Made by a program: the position numbers and the translations under genes | Source: Ceratotherium simum simum | Lineage: Eukaryota; Chordata; Mammalia; Perissodactyla; Rhinocerotidae | Reading direction: 5' to 3' | NCBI RefSeq assembly: GCF_000283155.1 | Contig: NW_004454178.1 | Span: forward strand, 28,102,271-28,166,270 | Length of the DNA stretch: 64,000 bases | The notes under the pieces: model-generated | The model's database searches: none | What the model was told of the DNA's origin: nothing | The model's input: the letters and a program-made list of their open reading frames with translations, nothing else | Part shown: positions 23,153-35,270 of the stretch, piece after piece | Numbering within the stretch: position 1 is the first letter of the stretch | How the letters are laid out: every line of letters begins with the position of its first letter

Positions 23153-24494
23153 AATTAATTGTATTTTTATACCCTTATTTACAAACCCTGTTCTGGTTGT
23201 TGGACGTTGCATGATAACGGTGCTCATGTGTGTCTGCACATCTGATGCACATTGGTGTCCCGTAGTCCAGTGGTGCAGGCCTCCTGGAGCAAGCCCAGGC
23301 TGCACTAACTGTGGGTGGAGGGCTTGGTTGATGGCAGTGGGTGGGCTTGGGTAGGGCTGTGAACCTTACCACCTGATTAGCACACAGGGTCGCGAGGCAG
23401 TTGAAAAAGAAGAAGAGAGGGCCGAGGGTATGGTGCAACGGTGGACAGTTTGGGCTTTAGGCCATCTGTGGTGCACATATCAGGTGGGCCTGGATATTCA
23501 AGGATGGATAAGACAGTCTCTGCCCTTCAAATTCACCATCTAGTAGGAGGAATGCACCCAAACAAATAAATGTGTAAACAACAATGCCATAAGCACAATA
23601 CTAGAGATAAGTACCAAGTGATTTGGTAGTTAAATGGAACTGACTGAAATTAAAGGGAACCTTACAGATGATGTGAGTTGTCAGGTTCTCAAAGGATATG
23701 TTGGAGGCCAACAGAAGGAAAATGAGAGGGACTTTTCCTGTGAGGGAGTAGATTGGGTGTGCAGGTCACCCTTGGATAGGTGAAGTAGGGCTGTGCTTAT
23801 CAAGCTAAGGGAGGTTGGGGTGTTCCCACTTGATCCTGTGGAACCTCCCCACGCCCCACCCTACCTCCAGTCCTGGAGCAACATGTCAGCAGGGAGAATA
23901 GTGAGGAGGGACTGCATGGTTCTCCTGGTGGAAGGGCATGAAGGCGTGGAGAGGAGACATGGCTTTGAGAGAACTTTCTAGGATGATCATATAACCCAGG
24001 GGTTGTTTAGGTTTACAAGGAGTTGATTGCATCAAACATCATGATTTCCGTGATTTCTTACTGGTGAACCACCGAGGGGGTTTGATTGCATGTCAGCCTG
24101 AGAAGCCCTGGTCTCGGTTTCTCCTTGATAACACAGTGCCTACAGGGCACTGGCATGCCTCTTCCTGATACCCAGCCACATCAGAGTGAGCTCTTCCCGT
24201 GATACTGTTAAGAGATGATGTTAGAGTGACTTACACCCAGGGGATCTCTTCTGTTCTTCATAAATCTTATTTTCAATGTAAGATCACTTTGTAGCTCACC
24301 TTTCCGTTCTAATGATGTACTCGTATTGGTTCTCTGTGTGCTTCTTTGTTATGACAGAAGGCAGATTTTTATTCCTTTAAATAAGAGTTCTCACTTTAGG
24401 AGCATAAACACTTCTTGGGTACACAAAGAAAATCTGGTGGTTGAACTTAAGGAATGTTGTGTCCTTTGGAACAGTGGAGATATGTCTGTCCCCC
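23153..24494. other. Non-coding stretch
   Basis: No exon seen. About 23490-23780 ('cccttcaaattcaccatctag', 'aaacaaataaatgtgtaaac') resembles an ancient repeat similar in texture to 8320-8560, not securely assigned. Confidence 0.4.
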
Positions 24495-24985
24495 CACTGC
24501 ATATATAATTTTTTAATTGTAAAAATGACATATGCCTATTGATGAAAACCTCAGACATTACAGAAGTTAACAAATAAGGTAAAAGTGAAAGCCCTTGTCC
24601 CCATCCCCACTTGTATTCAGTCCTTTAACAGCGGTTACCTTTAAAGATATGGTGTACAGCCTTCCAGACTTGTTCCTGTTTTATGAAAATGGGGTGGGTG
24701 TATTTTATGAAACAGAATCATATTATATACACTGTATAGAAATGGAAACCTTTTTTTCTTTACTAAAGTGTAGTCTGGGACTTGATTTCGTAATAGTACA
24801 TATAGAGTTCTGTGTTCTTTTTGAGAGCTGCATAATTTTCAATTATAGATGTACCATTGTTTATTTTACCAGTTCTTACTGAGTTGGTCCTTGCATATTT
24901 AGCTTTGTGCAGTTGTGTGAGAATATTTGTAGGAGAAAGTTCTAGAAGTGGAATTGGTGGGACAAAGATATATGTGTACACTTTA
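24495..24985 (-). mobile_element. L1M fragment, antisense
   Basis: 'gacatatgcctattgatgaaaac', 'gttcttactgagttggtcc' and 'gttctagaagtggaattgg' are antisense L1M 3' features. Interrupted by the ERE and resumes at 25236. Confidence 0.7.
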
Positions 24986-25235
24986 TTTATTTTTTTTAAA
25001 GTTTATTTTTCTCTTTCTTTTTTTTTTTTAAAGATTTCATTTATTTATTCTTTTCCCCCCAAAGCCCCAGTAGATAGTTGTTTGTCATAGCTGCACATCC
25101 CTCTAGTTGCTGTATGTGGGACGCGGCCTCAGCATGGGCAGAGAAGCGGTGTGTCAGTGCACGCCGGGGATCCGAACCCTGGGCCGCCAGCAGCGGAGCG
25201 CGCGCACTTAACCGCTAAGCCACGGGGCCGGCCCC
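24986..25235 (-). mobile_element. ERE SINE nested in L1, upstream of exon A
   Basis: Antisense ERE of the 'aagccccagtagatagttg' type with a long T-rich tail. A perfect 15-bp target duplication (tatgtgtacacttta) is at 24971-24985 and 25236-25250. It lies about 0.96 kb upstream of the first recognised FARP2 exon, in opposite orientation to the ERE downstream of exon C. Confidence 0.95.
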
Positions 25236-25765
25236 TATGTGTACACTTTAAATTTTGAAGATGTTTTCACATTATCCCAGAAGGTCATATGAACTTACGT
25301 TCTCTCCTCAGGGTGTGGACATGGCTGTTTTCTCACAGCCACGCCGCTGTTGGCATCATTATTCTTCTAATCCTCTTTGATGGGTGGAAAATGACATCTC
25401 ACTGTTTTAGTTTAGTTTATTATTAGAGAGCTTGAGTGCCTTTTTATATGTCTAATAACCATTTGTATTTCTTCACCCAATTCATAAGAGCAATATGAGA
25501 GATTATAATTTTTTTCAGTATGATTCCAGATTATGACTTGGTTCAATGTCTTTCTATTCAGAAGTTTTTCATTTTTATTTAATCGAATCTGTCCGTCTTT
25601 CATTTGCACTATGCTTAGGAAGACTTTACTTACTCCAAGATTATAGAAATATTCTCTTCTTTTTTATTCCAGTCTTTAGTTCACTGGAATTTATTTTTGT
25701 AAACAGTGTGAACCAGAGATCTAACTTCATTTTTCTTCTAAATAGAGAGCTGATTGCCCCACCTC
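25236..25765 (-). mobile_element. L1M fragment, continuation
   Basis: Antisense L1 resumes: 'gatgttttcacattatccc', 'cttcacccaattcataag' and, to 25765, 'gtgaaccagagatctaacttc'. Confidence 0.65.
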
Positions 25766-26197
25766 ATCTGTGAACTGTCCATGCTCTTGTCACTAACGTG
25801 AAATGCTACCAAATAATAAATTTTTCACTGGGATCTTATGCAAACATGGACTGTGAAACTCACCTTTTTAGTAAATATCAGAATTATTGGATAAAATGTT
25901 TACCGAGACTAATAGCCTAAAGTTACAAAGAAATATGACTAAAGACACACTGAGAAAGGAACATTGAAGGCATTTTTTCGCTTTATTTTTGTGTCAGTGT
26001 CTGAGCACGAAGAGCCTCAGGCTCATTTACTTGCTTTGTGATAGTTTATAAACCTTACTAGAAGGCAAAGTGAAGCAAAAAATTAAATACAATACAGTTT
26101 TACATGTGGGAAGTAGCTTTATGCGACAGGGTCATAAATCTCTATTGTTTAAAGTCGCTTAATCTTCCTCGTGGGTCTTCTCTCCTACCTATCACAG

Positions 26198-26302
26198 CCT
26201 AAATGCGATGGCCAGACGTTACTGACCCAAGTGTGGAAGCGCTTGAACCTGATAGAATGTGACTACTTCGGCTTGGAGTTTCAAAACAGCCAGTCCTACT
26301 GG
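26198..26302 (+). CDS. FARP2: FARP2 exon A (FERM F1 lobe)
   Basis: This 105-bp exon encodes 35 residues, PKCDGQTLL... to ...FQNSQSYW, in phase 0 at both ends. The acceptor is ctatcacag|CC and the donor is GG|gtatgt. The sequence matches the second part of the ubiquitin-like F1 lobe of the FERM domain; the 'LIECDYFGLEFQN' core is characteristic of FARP proteins, and PKCDGQ plus QSYWIWLEPMKP fits FARP2 rather than FARP1. FARP2 is a RhoGEF that links plexin-A signalling, via its FERM domain, to Rac and integrin control at the membrane (family knowledge). From memory of human FARP2 this exon starts near residue 62, so the start codon lies in exons before this window. Confidence 0.95.
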
Positions 26303-26999
26303 GTATGTGCTTTTAATTGTTCTAGAAACAGGCCCTCGAGATGTCGTAGAATGCTTATGGTGTACACGGGCACAGAGAACCTTTGAGGACCTGCTGTAAT
26401 GATACGAGCGAGGTATTTCATAACTGGCACATTATTATTATCAAAGCTATTAAAATATTTTATTTGTAGCTGTAGGGAATATATTTGCCTTTTATCTAAG
26501 ACTGAATTTGCATTCTCCCCAAATTTGTTCTATCTACCAGCACCTGTGCCAAGGAAATCCTTTCTTCATAAGTTATAAAAGCAACCTCTAGTACATCCTG
26601 CATGATAATCATTTTGAAAATGGATTTTGAGCAAACTGTTTTACTAAACTGGTTATGCCTCATTTTGCTTAATAGATGAACCTTAAGAAGTGTGGAGCTT
26701 TAATATTTATAGGCAGAACTATTTTAAAGAAAACAGCAGCCTCCTGTGTGACTTAGTGGAGGTGTCTAGTACAGCACGGCATCTTACCGTCTCCCTGCAC
26801 CTCTCAAAGCAGGCACTGCTGTACCTCTCGCGGTTGGTCAAGACTTCACTTTGTGTGAGAGTGGGAGCGCAAAATGTGCCTGCCTTAAATATCTCTTAAT
26901 TATAAATATTTTTGTATTTCATAACCTACTTATTAAATAGAGAAATTATTTAATGGATTTAATTAATTTAAAAGATGTCTTTTCTTAAATCCTCTTTAG

Positions 27000-27042
27000 A
27001 TTTGGCTTGAGCCTATGAAACCTATTATTAGGCAAGTACGAA
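27000..27042 (+). CDS. FARP2: FARP2 exon B (FERM F1 lobe, 43 bp)
   Basis: A very short exon encoding IWLEPMKPIIRQVR plus one base of the next codon (phase 0 in, phase 1 out). The acceptor is cctctttag|AT and the donor is GAA|gtaagt, a strong consensus site. It continues the F1 lobe directly from ...QSYW in exon A. At 43 bp it is short enough that an automated annotation could miss it, but the splice sites and family match are clear. Its length is not a multiple of three, so skipping it alone would break the frame. Confidence 0.93.
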
Positions 27043-28198
27043 GTAAGTCTTGTTTTTTTAACTCTTTAAAATTCTGTTCATTTAAGATGCTTTTGTTCTT
27101 GATTGTACAGATTGATGCATGTTCATATGTTCCTTGTCACCACTCTAGGTAGCAGTGAAGTGATCACTGATAGCAGATGGACTTGGAAGCCATTTTGCCG
27201 TTCAGTTTTAAAGTAGAATAGAATAGATGGGAGTGGGGCAGTAATCTAACTCAGATGGTTCTAGGTTACTTGCCTTAAATTTGAATGTAATAGGATATAC
27301 TGTTTGATATCACTTTAATTTTTGACCAGTAGTAAGTATGCAGTTTCTAAGTTATGAAAAGACATTGAGGTTCTTCCTTTAATTAGCATTTTTAATGAAA
27401 TAGTTAATACTGTTCTGTAATTGTAAACAATCATTTTTGTTAGTCTCTTTATTAAATTTTAAAACTTAAGGCATATAGTAATACCTCTTAGTTCTTATAT
27501 GATTGTGTAGGATGAAATCTCTAGGAGTCTGGATTCAGCTGTAACTTTTTTAGTACTAAGTTGAGGAGAAAAGAATGTGTAAAAGTAACTTTGCTATTCA
27601 CTGGTAAGCTAAGGCCATTAGGTTGCCATAGCATTTTAGAAAAACAATTTCTCTTTTCTTTTTGGTGAAAATTACATGGCTGTGTTACTACATTATTATA
27701 AAATTTCAATAAAGCTAAGATACTCAGATGAGCTAATATCTTATGCTTTTTGTCTACAGTAATCAAGTTGTTCTAGTTCAATATAGTGAGTGATGATAAC
27801 ATTTTTCTTTCATAGAAGTATATGAGGATTTCCAAAATAATGGCTTTTTTATTGTTACTACCACTAATAGTGTAAACACCGTAACGTTTTTTAATCCTAA
27901 AATATAAACAAGAATATATTTTAAAAATGTTATGTGCAATTTCCTGCTTGTTTTTAGGGTTTGTTTGAGTAATCTCTGCTTAATGCACAAATTGTTTAAT
28001 TTTTCTTTGATATATGTGACTGGTACTTAGGATTCCTAATTTCACACATAGGAAATTTATTAATATCATCTTATTTGAAAAGATTTGCTTAAACAGTCCA
28101 TTTGAAAGCACTAGCTTAATTGCACTGCGATATATGGAAAGATACCAAATACTGAGATTGACCTTATTTGTGAAGTTTAAAATTTTTTCTTTTTATAG

Positions 28199-28277
28199 AG
28201 CTAAAGAATGCAATGCTTCGCCTAGCGGTGAAGTTTTTCCCACCTGATCCGGGTCAGTTGCAAGAAGAGTATACACG
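28199..28277 (+). CDS. FARP2: FARP2 exon C (FERM F1 end)
   Basis: 79 bp, phase 1 in and phase 2 out. It completes an AAG Lys codon and then encodes LKNAMLRLAVKFFPPDPGQLQEEYT plus the first two bases of an Arg codon. The donor is CG|gtaaag. The VKFFPPD...LQEE segment is the conserved F1-to-F2 transition of FARP/FRMD-type FERM domains. The acceptor region reads tttttatagag, with two AGs two bases apart; only the first (exon starting with AG) keeps the frame. The junction gives Lys-Leu-Lys where I recall Arg-Pro-Lys in human FARP2, a small local difference. Confidence 0.93.
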
Positions 28278-29018
28278 GTAAAGAGCCTGTGTTGAACTGG
28301 AGCTGCCGTCAGCAGGGTCTTGAACTCACCTGTGTCTCCCACAGCACCTTGCTCATTAGGTGCTCAGGGTATATTTATTCCAAGGATGAATGAGCCTAGT
28401 ATACATGTAAAATTGTAATCAGTGTGTAGTTGTCAAAAGAAGCATTTTGGCAGTTAACTCTTACACAAACACAAATGCAAGTAGAACTTGGAAGAAAGGT
28501 TTATGGTACAAGTTTGAGAATAGACAATGGGATGTTAGGTTACTGTTGAACTAATATTCCCCAGATGAGCATAGGTTTATACATGTGCATAAAGTTCTTA
28601 GGAATTTTGCCCATATATTTACCTCTTTATCAACAAAATACACTTAACTGGGAGAAGGACCAGGTGTGAGAGTCCTCGTGAGTATATGGGGCAGAAATAT
28701 CTCGGGTGACTTCTCTTGCACTACTCTTTTGAATTCAAGTTGATTCTTTGCCAAATGATTGAAAGAAAATGTTTACAGTTATTTCGTCTGGGCAATAGGA
28801 TTATGGGAGGTTTTTTTCCCTTGTGTTTTATGTGCCAATTTTGTAATGAGAAATAAAGCAACAACCTAAACATCAACTCAAAACCCAAGGTCAGCTGTAA
28901 GATAAAAGAGAACTATGGTGATGTTGTAGTAGTAACAGAATAAGCCTTCCTGACTAGAAATGGATTCAAAACTGAATCATAGATGTCTTATGAACCTCTC
29001 TTTAAAAGGTTTTTGCAG

Positions 29019-29226
29019 GGGCCGGCCCCGTGGCTTAGCGGTTGGGTGCCCACACTCCACTGCTGGCGACCCGGGTTCGGATCCCGGGCACGCACTGACG
29101 CACCACTTCTCCGGCCATGCTGAGGCCGTGTCCCACATACAGCAACTAGAAGGATGTGCAGCTATGACAAACAACTATCTACTGGGGCTTTGGGGAAAAT
29201 AAATAAATAAATAAAATTATAAAAAT
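29019..29226 (+). mobile_element. ERE SINE in intron C-D
   Basis: Sense ERE of the 'cagcaactagaaggatgtgcag' type with an (ATAA)n tail. The target duplication gtttttgcag is at 29009-29018 and 29227-29236. It is oriented opposite to the ERE at 24986-25235, so the two could pair across exons A-C. Confidence 0.95.
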
Positions 29227-29529
29227 GTTTTTGCAGATCTTCTTAATATCACAAAGCCATAGACTGTCAGCTGCCGGAAAATGTAGAGATCCCATTAGCC
29301 TACCGTCTCATTTTATAGGTCAAGAAACTGAACGCCAAGGATGACAAGAAGTGTTTTATGAGTGAACACAGAACTTACTTTAAATAGTGTATTATACCTG
29401 ACATTTACCAAAAAAGTTCCTTTTGAGGGAATAACTTTTAAATATGTATACCTGGAAAATGATGAGTAACAGGAAGTGTTACCTAATTCTGGGTCCTGGA
29501 TCCTAGCCATGTTTATGAGGTCCTTGTTT

Positions 29530-30190
29530 TATTTATAAAAAAGTACATCTTTGTGGTAAAAGGAAAAAACCTTTAAAATAAAGCTATGTAAAGAGTAAAT
29601 GTTCCCCTTCACTCTCTGCCCACCCTACTCTCCCCAGAAGTATTAACACTTGGGCGTGTGTCTTCCAGAAGAAGTCACAGCAGTATAGAAGTAGACCTAG
29701 GGCTTTAAAGAAATTATTATTTTACAAAGCAGTATCAAGCTAGACATATTGAACTGTGGTTCGTGTTTTTTTAACTCTCATGTCCACAGCATTCCATGGA
29801 CATCTTTCCATGTTTGGCTGTAACCTAATTTATTTAGCCATTCTCATATTAGTGCATATTTAGATTATTTTCAACTTTTCTCTATTATAATGCTGCAAAT
29901 AAACATCCTTGTTAAAAGATATGGATATTAAATTTTAAGAGAATACAGTAAATTCTAACAGTTCACACTAGAGTGTAAATTTCAACAAGGGCAGAGAGAG
30001 TTTGTCTTGTTCACCGTTGTATTTCCGCTTCCAAGAGCAGTATCTAGAGCATAATACGTGCTTAGTGGTTATTGGTTGATGGAGTAAATGAATGTATAAG
30101 TATATTCAAAGTGCCTTTTCTAGTTACATTCTCACCGTTGGTATTCAAGAGTGCCTGTTTCTCAGATCCTAGCCAAGACCAAATATTATC
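29530..30190 (-). mobile_element. Old L1 fragments, antisense
   Basis: Diverged antisense L1 ('gtctctccatgtttgg'-like blocks at 29790-29830, 'tctattataatgctgcaaataaac') with a LINE2/MIR-like insert at about 29985-30090 ('gtcttgttcaccgttgtatttc'). Confidence 0.55.
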
Positions 30191-30634
30191 AGTCTGTTAA
30201 AAATTTCATAGCCACATTTTAAGCTGTATCTTACTTGAATACTTGTGCTATTTCACACAAAATCGTGCGTGCGGTTTAGCGTGTGTTAACAGAGAGAACT
30301 GAATTTGTGAGCGTCCCCTGTGAAGGGGTGGCTCCAGATCTTGTCGTGCTGTGGGATGTGATGTGCCTGTAAGTGGACGTGTCTCTGCAGCGTCAGCGTC
30401 GTAGCGCTCCTGTGTGTCCCGTACTGTGTGTGCTGTCCGCTGTGTGACTCAGCTCTCTGAGCTGCTGCCGTGGGAAGGGCCTCTTGTGACTTGGCCTTTG
30501 CTCACTGTCTGCTCTGATGTTGCTGGTCCTGCTGCTGCTTTCTGGGGCTGTGTGCTCTCCTACGACGGAGACATAGGGTGTATGTTCTAGAGCCTTTGCA
30601 GTTGATCTCTGTGATGTTTTGAACTCCCTTCTAG

Positions 30635-30732
30635 ATACTTGTTTGCCTTGCAACTTAAGAGAGACCTCTTGGAGGAGCGTCTGACCTGCACGGACACCAC
30701 GGCAGCCCTCCTCACGTCCCACCTTCTGCAGT
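30635..30732 (+). CDS. FARP2: FARP2 exon D (FERM F2 lobe start)
   Basis: 98 bp, phase 2 in and phase 1 out. It encodes RYLFALQLKRDLLEERLTC... to ...LLTSHLLQ plus one base of a Ser codon. The acceptor is cccttctag|AT and the donor is CAGT|gttagt. The 'YLFALQLKRDLLEERLTC' helix followed by 'TAALLTSHLLQ' is the hallmark start of the helical F2 lobe (FERM_M). The donor has T at +3, a variant of the GTRAGT consensus, but the next exon supplies CG to complete TCG Ser and continues EIGDYDE in frame, so I trust it. Confidence 0.94.
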
Positions 30733-31746
30733 GTTAGTATCTCCCAGCCACGGGCGGAGGCCTGTGTGATGTCATAGGTGCACTCACACGCAGATAGGAC
30801 TAGCTTCACCAGTTGCTGATGCACCTGCAAGGTTAATGAGCATGATAAAAGATCGGGGTGTCTCAGTTTGCACATTTTTTTTGACAAGCTGAAGATTAAC
30901 TTCTACAGAGTGGAACTCCTTCAGGCAAATAGTCTCCACCTAGGAAATAGAGGCTCAAGGCCAAAATCTGTAGCCACGTGCATTTTTTTGGTTTGTCTCT
31001 CATTTGTGCCTTCGTGCATTTTACCAACCAACCTCTTCAGTCAAGGAGCCAGACGCCAACCCTGACTCTCAGCACCCCTAGAAAGAGGCCTCCTGGGGTG
31101 AATGTCACAGCCCCTCTGGTGACAAATTAGGCATTAAACCCTGAAGGAAAAAGACACCGTTTCTTCAGCGTCTCACACAAAGTGAGAGAGAGTTCAGAAG
31201 TATGTGAAGAATTATAGTTACTTCAAAAATAAACTAGGAGAAATGTAAGGAGAGGTTCTGAAAAACAGGTGTGTGCTTTGCCAGGGCTTTACAAAGCCCC
31301 CAGCTGGCAAAATAGAAAGAAGGAAAGACCCACTTTGCTTCTGGACTAGAGGCTGAACCACATCTTCCTGGCATAGAACTAATGTTTTTGAAATTTGAGC
31401 GCAGGAAGTATGATGTAGAAAGTTTCAGAAGTTTTGGGAATTTAATAAATGTATGGATTAATTTGCAACTGACTTGGCTCTTCCCCTGGCACACCTTCTT
31501 CAGACAGCACATGTTGTCGTAGGTTTGCCATCCTGCACTCTGGGACTCGGTGTCTCTCACTAACATAAGTTCTTAATGTGACTGAGTTATTTTTGTTTGG
31601 CCTGAAGGCTTCTCAGGTACACAGATGGCTTTTCAGTGCAAGCTGTCGTTTGGCAGTGCCACTTGCTCAGGGGCTCTGTATATAGTTTAGTTTTGTTATA
31701 ATACCTTGTCCAACTGTAATTTTCACGTTAGAAGTATGCTGCTTAG

Positions 31747-32048
31747 GGGCCGACCCCGTGGCTTAGTGGTTAAGTGCACGTGCTCCGCTGCTGGCAGCCC
31801 GGGTTCGGATCCCAGGCGCACACCGACGCACTGCTTGTCAGGCCATGCTGAGGCCACATCCCACATACAGCAACTAGAAGGATGTGCGACTGCGACATAC
31901 AACTATCTTCTGGGGCTTTGGGAAAAAAAAGGAGGAGGATGGCAATAGATGTTAGCTCAGAGCCGGGCTTCCTCAGCAAAAAGAGGAGGATTAGCACGGA
32001 TGTTAGCTCAGGGCTGATCTTCCTCACACACACACACACACAAAAAAC
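31747..32048 (+). mobile_element. ERE SINE, long composite-tail form
   Basis: Sense ERE (ggggccgaccccgtggcttag) with the 'cagcaactagaaggatgtgc' module followed by the 'cagcaaaaagaggagg' module and a (CA)n/A tail. A perfect 13-bp target duplication (gtatgctgcttag) is at 31734-31746 and 32049-32061. Confidence 0.95.
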
Positions 32049-32099
32049 GTATGCTGCTTAGATTGAAGGAGGCTAAAGAGACGTGACAACCAAATGCAA

Positions 32100-32325
32100 T
32101 GTCTGATGCTGAACTGGGTCTTTTTGCCATAAAAGACACTGTTGGACAATTGATTAATGTGAGTAGGGTCTGAGGCTTGGATGTAGCAGCAGATCATGGT
32201 CCTATCCTGATTTGGGTGGTTGTGCCGTGGTTATGGGTGAGAATGTTCTGAATTGTAGAAAATACACACTAAAGTGTGATGTTATGCATGCAACTTTTCT
32301 GTGAATTTGAGATTGTCTCAAAACA
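32100..32325 (+). mobile_element. L1 3' end fragment, sense
   Basis: Ends in 'caacttttctgtgaatttgag', 'attgtctcaaaacaaaaatag', which is the sense 3' terminus typical of L1MB/L1ME elements. Confidence 0.6.
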
Positions 32326-32846
32326 AAAATAGAAGTATATTGCTTAAATTTATTGGGCTTTAACTACTATTTTTAAAACTTTTGTAGTCTTAAAATACAT
32401 GAAATTAGAAAAAGACATTGTTCCTCAAGAATTTGAGAGGCCCTAAAGGGAAAGTGATTTAAAATGCATTATCCTGAAACAAATAAATAAAATACACTAT
32501 CCTGATCACAATAGTCTTGAGACAACTTATGAATGGAGTGTGGTTTAAAACATAACAAACACTCACGTTAAACTGGCAGCTCAGCATTTGCCTCCCTGGA
32601 GTCACTCACCAATGTCTTTGTTCTTCAAAACTCAGAAAATTCTCTTTACCTGCCTTTATATTTGCCTTTAATAACATAAAATATTTGGAAAAATAAAATA
32701 CAAACTCTTGTTTATTTAAGGGATATATTATTTTACTACAGATTGGGATAATTTTTTTCTACTTTTAATGTATGCATTTGCATGTACAAATGCTTTTATT
32801 TTTCTTTATTTGAAAATTAAGATTACTGACTGTTATCTCATCTCAG

Positions 32847-32961
32847 CGGAAATAGGAGATTATGATGAAACCCTGGATCGAGAGCACCTCAAAGTCAACG
32901 AGTACTTGCCCAGTCAGGAGCGTTCTCTCGAGAAGATACTAGAGTTCCATCGGAAGCACAC
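32847..32961 (+). CDS. FARP2: FARP2 exon E (FERM F2 lobe)
   Basis: 115 bp, phase 1 in and phase 2 out. With the T from exon D it encodes SEIGDYDETLDREHLKVNEYLPSQ... to ...ILEFHRKH plus two bases. The acceptor is catctcag|CG and the donor is CAC|gtaagt. 'SEIGDYDE' and 'LKVNEYLPSQ' are conserved F2 segments of FARP2. A Ser-Gln-Glu-Arg-Ser stretch stands where I recall Gly-Gln-Gln-His-Cys in human, so this loop is variable. It is the last exon before a 5.7-kb intron. Confidence 0.94.
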
Positions 32962-35069
32962 GTAAGTTGGTCAGAATCGGCAGCTGGCACACTGTCACTG
33001 CAGTAATGACTAAATAGTGCATTTAGCCAAAGGAGCTGTCATTAGGGCTTCCACAAGACTCTGACTAAAGTGATGACCGTCCACTCCCAGGGAGCTGCAG
33101 TCATGTGGCTGCAAGGTAGGCCGCTTTAGAAAAGATTAGAAAAGAGGTCAGGGCACCGGGAGGAGTGTCAATAGCGGGCTGTCATGGTGGTCTCTACAGG
33201 TACACAAGCTTTCTTAACTGAAGGGGTGTGTGAGAAGTGCCTGGTGACTTGGCAGTGGTAGAAGTGTTCCTCCACTGATGGAAACACAGTGCTGAGGTGG
33301 AGCGGAGCAGGTGTGTCCACTATTGTTATTCATGCTACTTCGTTTTGGTTTCTCCAAGACTTGACACTGGTGCGTTTTTCTGGATTGAAGTGAGGGAGAC
33401 CTAGACGAAAAGTGCTAGAGGAGGAGGGATTGAAGAGGGATGTGGGGAAAGGGCCATGAGGAAGAAGAACCAGGGCTGAGGACTGTGGCAGAGCTGGTAG
33501 TGATCTTCAGTTCACCAAAGGGAGAGCTCGACGGAGAGAGATCCCGGATGACTCAGCCTTGCCTATGTAATGGAGCCTGTCGAGATGCAAGTTTATTCCG
33601 TCAGATCACATCATATAGGTAAAGCTCTATGGAATCCCCTTCACACCTTCAACAAAAGTCCGGGTGTCAACTATCTATCAGTCACTACTAGCGGCACTGG
33701 GGGGGCAGTTTGAACAACGCTGACCAAAAGTCCTACCTCGAGGATTTACTTGACCCTTGTAAGACAGTGTGCTTCTGCACACATTTACCTCTCACAAGTA
33801 CTTAGGGAGTGCCTGTCATATGCCTGGCGTTGGGGCAGGCACTGGATACACACATACATTGCTGTAGATTACGATACATGAGCTAGAATGACGGGCAGAG
33901 CCTATGCGGTGGGGGGAGGAGCAGTGAGATCTGAAGAAGGATTGAAAGGATGCTGGAGAGGCTTCTTTGAGGAATTAGCCATGGGGGAGGGGGGCATTCC
34001 AGGCAGAGGCAACAGCCTGGGGGGCGGTGGGGAAGGGCCCAGCATGACAGGGACAGTTCCAGTTTAAGCAGTGGAGCGGTGGAGCTAGTAAAAGAGCCAG
34101 CTGCTAACAGGAGGCTGACAGAGCTTACGGCAAGCCATGCTCTGTGCAAGCTACTGTGATCCTTAAACGCCGTGCATGACATGTACTATTGTGACCCCCA
34201 TTTCCATATGGTAAGACTGAGTGAAGGCACAAGTGACGTTTTGGGGCACCTCTTGGTGTCAGTTCAGCATGCCTGGGCTACCCCTGCGGAAGCCACAGTC
34301 TCAGTGCGGGGCTGTGGCACACTAGGGCTCTGGCCTCTTTCAAGCATTGCCTTTATTCTTTCTGGTAGCAAGGAAGGTACTGCTACTCCGAGTGTCACAT
34401 CCGGACCCTGATGACCAGCTGAGCAAAGGGACGTCTCCCAAAGGAGACAGTCACGTGTTCAGATTTGTTCCTGGAGTTGGGGAGAGGGTCCCCCCTACTG
34501 AGACACACAGAGCCGGGGCTGGACACCTGGAGGAAGGGGTGAGGTCAGCACTGCACTGTGAAGTGTCCCACCAAGGCAACAGTGCCCAGTGGACAGGTGG
34601 ATCTGGGATGTGGGCAGAACGTCGTCAGCACGTAGGCCAAATCAAGCTGTGCAGCAGGTGAGATCAACTAGGGGAGGGGAGAGACAGATCGAGAAGAGAA
34701 CAGAGCCCAGGACAAACCCCTGAAGACCAGCCTTGGGAGATGAACAGAGGAAGGGGCATCCACAGAGGCCCTGAGAACAGGGCCTATGAGAACAGGGCAG
34801 TGAGCAACCAGAGGAGGGAAGAGAGCCAGGAGCCTGGGGAGCATGGACCCCGAGGGACATTGCTTTGGGAAAGGGGCCACAGCCCCCACCGCCTGGGGGC
34901 TTGGCGACATGACTGTCTGTGAGCCCCGGCAGCTTCATGAGGTTCAAGGTGGACACCAGGCTCAAGTGCACTGAAAGTGAGGTGAGGAAATGGTGACAGG
35001 TCTGTGAGCAGTTACACGGAGGAGTCTGCCTGTGAAGGAAGCAAAGAACCATATCTCGGGGGTCTCGGG
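32962..35069. other. Intron E-F, first part; nothing gene-like
   Basis: GC-richer intron sequence without recognised exon. About 33770-34230 ('agtgcctgtcatatgcctgg', 'gtgacccccatttccatatgg') has MIR/L2-like texture. The frames at 34347-35124 on both strands look fortuitous. Confidence 0.4.
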
Positions 35070-35270
35070 GCCCTGTGTGTGTGTTCATATGAACATGTGT
35101 TTTTGTGTGTACGCATGTGTTCATGTGTGTTGCTTATGTGTATACATGTGTTTTGTTCATGTGCACAGGTGTGCATGTGTTCTTGTGCACATGTATGTGC
35201 TTGTACGTGTGTGCTTATGTGTATGTTCATATGCATGCCTATGTAGGCGTGTGTGTATGTGCTTGTGTTT
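35070..35270. repeat. Degenerate TG-rich repeat
   Basis: About 200 bp of alternating purine-pyrimidine sequence built from imperfect 'tgttcatgtgtg', 'gcttatgtgtatac' units. Confidence 0.8.

Noticed and set aside
22911..23354. 147-codon frame rich in YICVYP-like repeats
   Set aside because: It is the translation of the minisatellite at 22974-23152.
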